DNA from: Candidatus Puniceispirillum sp.
GTDB lineage: Bacteria; Pseudomonadota; Alphaproteobacteria; Puniceispirillales; Puniceispirillaceae
Length of the DNA stretch: 64,000 bases
Assembly (NCBI GenBank): GCA_028383305.1
Contig: JAOEVD010000002.1
Location: forward strand, 62,001-126,000
Reading direction: 5' to 3'
A program made the translations under genes and the position numbers. The notes beneath the pieces were generated by a model. The model was not told the origin of the DNA. It saw only the letters and a program-made list of their open reading frames with translations, and did no database searches. Shown piece after piece: positions 62,374 to 64,000 of this stretch. The first letter of the stretch is position 1. Each line of letters begins with the position of its first letter.

Positions 62374-63402
62374 ATGAGAAGGCTTCTTTTAGCCATCCTG
62401 CGTGGCGCCACCAAACCGGTTGCATTGGGCATTGCCCTTACAATATCACTCACTTCATTTCAAGCCGTTGCTGCCCCAATTGTCGCGCGCATGTCTGGTC
62501 ATTGGAGTCCAACACATCAAAGCTCGATCCATTCACAGATGTTTGCCGATGAGGTAACAAAAAGGTCCGGTGGGCGGCTAAAGATTGAATACTACCCCTC
62601 TAAACAGCTTTTCGGCATTAGAGAGGTTCTTGGCGCCATCACCTCCGGCGCTGTTGAGCTTGGCGGCGTTGTCGGCGTTGTGAGCTTTCCGCCGATTAAC
62701 AAGAATTTTAATGTTGCCTCCTACCCTGGTCTATTTGCCTCCTATGAACAACAGCGTGGATTTTTCCTGAATTCGGAAAAGGGCCAGGAAATCTGGGGGG
62801 ATATCACCAGGAAGAGCAAATCACAGCTGATCATGTATAACCCTGTTGGTCCGGTGATGACCTTTAGTAGCGCCCGTGAATTGACCGGCATTGACGTGAT
62901 GAAGGGGTTAAAAGCCCGCCGCCTTTTGAAAAGCGAGCTTCCGATGTGGAAGGCCCTTGGTGCCAACGCTGTCTCACTGCCAACTGGTGAGGTCTACACG
63001 TCGCTTCAGACTGGCATGATTGACACGATCAATAGCCCCCCAGGGTCAATTGAAGCCTACAGCTGGTGGGAATATCTGACCTATGGTCAAAAGCCCTATC
63101 AGTATTTTGCTGATGCCTACATCATGGCCAACCGCGATTGGATGGACAGCCTGCCTGATGATTTGCGGGAGCTCGTTTTGACTGTCGGCGCTGAAGTCGG
63201 CCAAATTGCAACTGATAACATTCTGGGCGCGGGTGAGGATACCTTGAAGAAATTTATTGAGCGTGGCGGCGTTGTAACCGAACTCAGCGGTGCCGAGAAA
63301 GTAAAGTTTAATAAATTGATGCAGGATGAAGTGATGCCAGCTATGGCAGACATGTTCGATGAGGATACGCTGGTCAAAGCCCAACAATATGCTGCCAACT
63401 AG
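62374..63402 (+). CDS. dctP: TRAP transporter substrate-binding protein DctP
   Basis: DctP-type proteins capture organic anions, often carboxylates or sulfonates, in the periplasm. The 342-residue product has a signal peptide (VALGIALTISLTSFQAVAA, cleavage about residue 34) and the DctP fold: IHSQMFADEVTKRSGGRLKIEYYPSKQLFGIREVLGAITSGAVELG, then GVVGVVSFPP, LKARRLLKSELPMWKALGANAVSLPTGEVYTSLQTGMIDTINSPPGS. AGAGGAGG precedes the ATG. It is the first gene of the TRAP operon. Confidence 0.93.
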   Translation: MRRLLLAILRGATKPVALGIALTISLTSFQAVAAPIVARMSGHWSPTHQSSIHSQMFADEVTKRSGGRLKIEYYPSKQLFGIREVLGAITSGAVELGGVVGVVSFPPINKNFNVASYPGLFASYEQQRGFFLNSEKGQEIWGDITRKSKSQLIMYNPVGPVMTFSSARELTGIDVMKGLKARRLLKSELPMWKALGANAVSLPTGEVYTSLQTGMIDTINSPPGSIEAYSWWEYLTYGQKPYQYFADAYIMANRDWMDSLPDDLRELVLTVGAEVGQIATDNILGAGEDTLKKFIERGGVVTELSGAEKVKFNKLMQDEVMPAMADMFDEDTLVKAQQYAAN

Positions 63403-63438
63403 TTTGCATCTCGCATTCAAAACAATGAGCCAGGCGCT

Positions 63439-63996
63439 GTGCTGAAAGCCGCACTTGCGTCTTTGTCCAAGCTGAATGAATGGCTTGAGAAAGCAATTTA
63501 TATGCTGGCGATTTTCATTGTCGCCAACATGGTGCTTGCGCTGTTCTTAAGCGCGCTAATCAGATATGCCTCTGGCACTGGCTATGATTGGTTCATCGAA
63601 CTGCCACCAATCCTCACTAGCTGGCTTGTCTTCCCGCTTCTGGGGCCGATGTTGAAATCCGGCACCCATATCAAGGTGGACATCCTGAACAATCTTCTGG
63701 CCCCACAGCAATTATCGGTCCTCAGACTGATTGTCGCGGTGATTGCCCTGCTGTCATCAATCGTCTTTCTTGTTGCTGGAGTTGAGGCCACCAGCCTCTA
63801 TTTCATGCTGGGGCAGGTCATGGAGCTGGAAATCGAAATCCCAGTCTGGTGGGTGTATCTCGCCTTTCCTTGCGGCTTTGGGATAATGATCTTATTCGCG
63901 CTGGAGCTGATCCTGGCTGAACTGGTGGTGCTGGGTGCCTCTATGCCCAGTGATCCGGCCAAGACTAACCCAACTAAAGGCGTGGAGAAGACTTAA
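63439..63996 (+). CDS. dctQ: TRAP transporter small permease DctQ
   Basis: The 185-residue product has four membrane segments and the DctQ pattern (LNEWLEKAIYMLAIFIVANMVLALFLSALIRY, DWFIELPPILTSWLVFPLLGPMLKSGTHIKVDIL). It links the binding protein to the large DctM permease, which should follow just past the right edge of the window. The start is GTG with AGGCGC upstream, 36 bp after dctP. Confidence 0.9.
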   Translation: MLKAALASLSKLNEWLEKAIYMLAIFIVANMVLALFLSALIRYASGTGYDWFIELPPILTSWLVFPLLGPMLKSGTHIKVDILNNLLAPQQLSVLRLIVAVIALLSSIVFLVAGVEATSLYFMLGQVMELEIEIPVWWVYLAFPCGFGIMILFALELILAELVVLGASMPSDPAKTNPTKGVEKT

Positions 63997-64000
63997 CCCA

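Overview
The window looks like a chromosomal segment of a marine alphaproteobacterium. The gene orders corC-lnt-metK-trmB-rimP-nusA-ylxR-infB-rbfA-truB-rpsO-pnp, fabI-fabB-fabA-irr, mutM/ubiE-ubiB-coaBC-dut and rpsT-dnaA-dnaN-recF-gyrB, an Irr regulator and a RegB/RegA pair are alphaproteobacterial. Moderate G+C, very short spacers, a DmdA-like demethylase, an MttB-family methyltransferase and a TRAP transporter suggest a SAR116-like (Puniceispirillum-type) bacterium; that placement is inference. No tRNA, rRNA, insertion sequence, prophage or CRISPR array was found.

Layout. 1-14.2 kb (+): envelope genes, SAM synthesis and the long translation/RNA operon, closed by a strong hairpin after pnp. 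14.2-19.9 kb: unsaturated fatty acid genes (-), divergent irr, then katG with an Irr-box-like palindrome between them. 19.9-28.7 kb: SH3 protein, hydroxyacid dehydrogenase, a leftward ubiE-ubiB-coaBC-dut-moeB run, mutM, rpsT. 29.1-37.5 kb (+): dnaA, dnaN, recF, gyrB and the redox two-component genes. 37.5-49 kb: metZ, malonate use (malonyl-CoA decarboxylase and synthetase), a SAF-domain oxidoreductase, a Pal-like lipoprotein, a TauE permease, an acyl-CoA ligase and an MFS carrier. 49-53 kb: small and decayed frames, GST, YqaA-like protein, two c-type cytochromes and a DUF4396 membrane protein.

53-64 kb is the accessory part. A leftward operon encodes an FMN 2-hydroxyacid dehydrogenase, a ThDP enzyme, a transthyretin-fold protein, a DmdA-like THF methyltransferase and an Ldh2-type dehydrogenase. 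A divergent LysR regulator follows, then a second leftward operon (S51 peptidase-like protein plus MttB-family methyltransferase) and a rightward TRAP transporter (DctP, DctQ, running off the end). Together they look like an uptake and catabolic locus for a methylated, hydroxyacid-containing organic solute. The substrate is unknown. The last gene of the first operon carries an in-frame TGA near its start.

Other points for a second look: a helix-turn-helix domain fused to CoaBC, a structured RNA candidate between rpsO and pnp, a RegB homologue with Lys after the phosphoacceptor His, and two relict genes.
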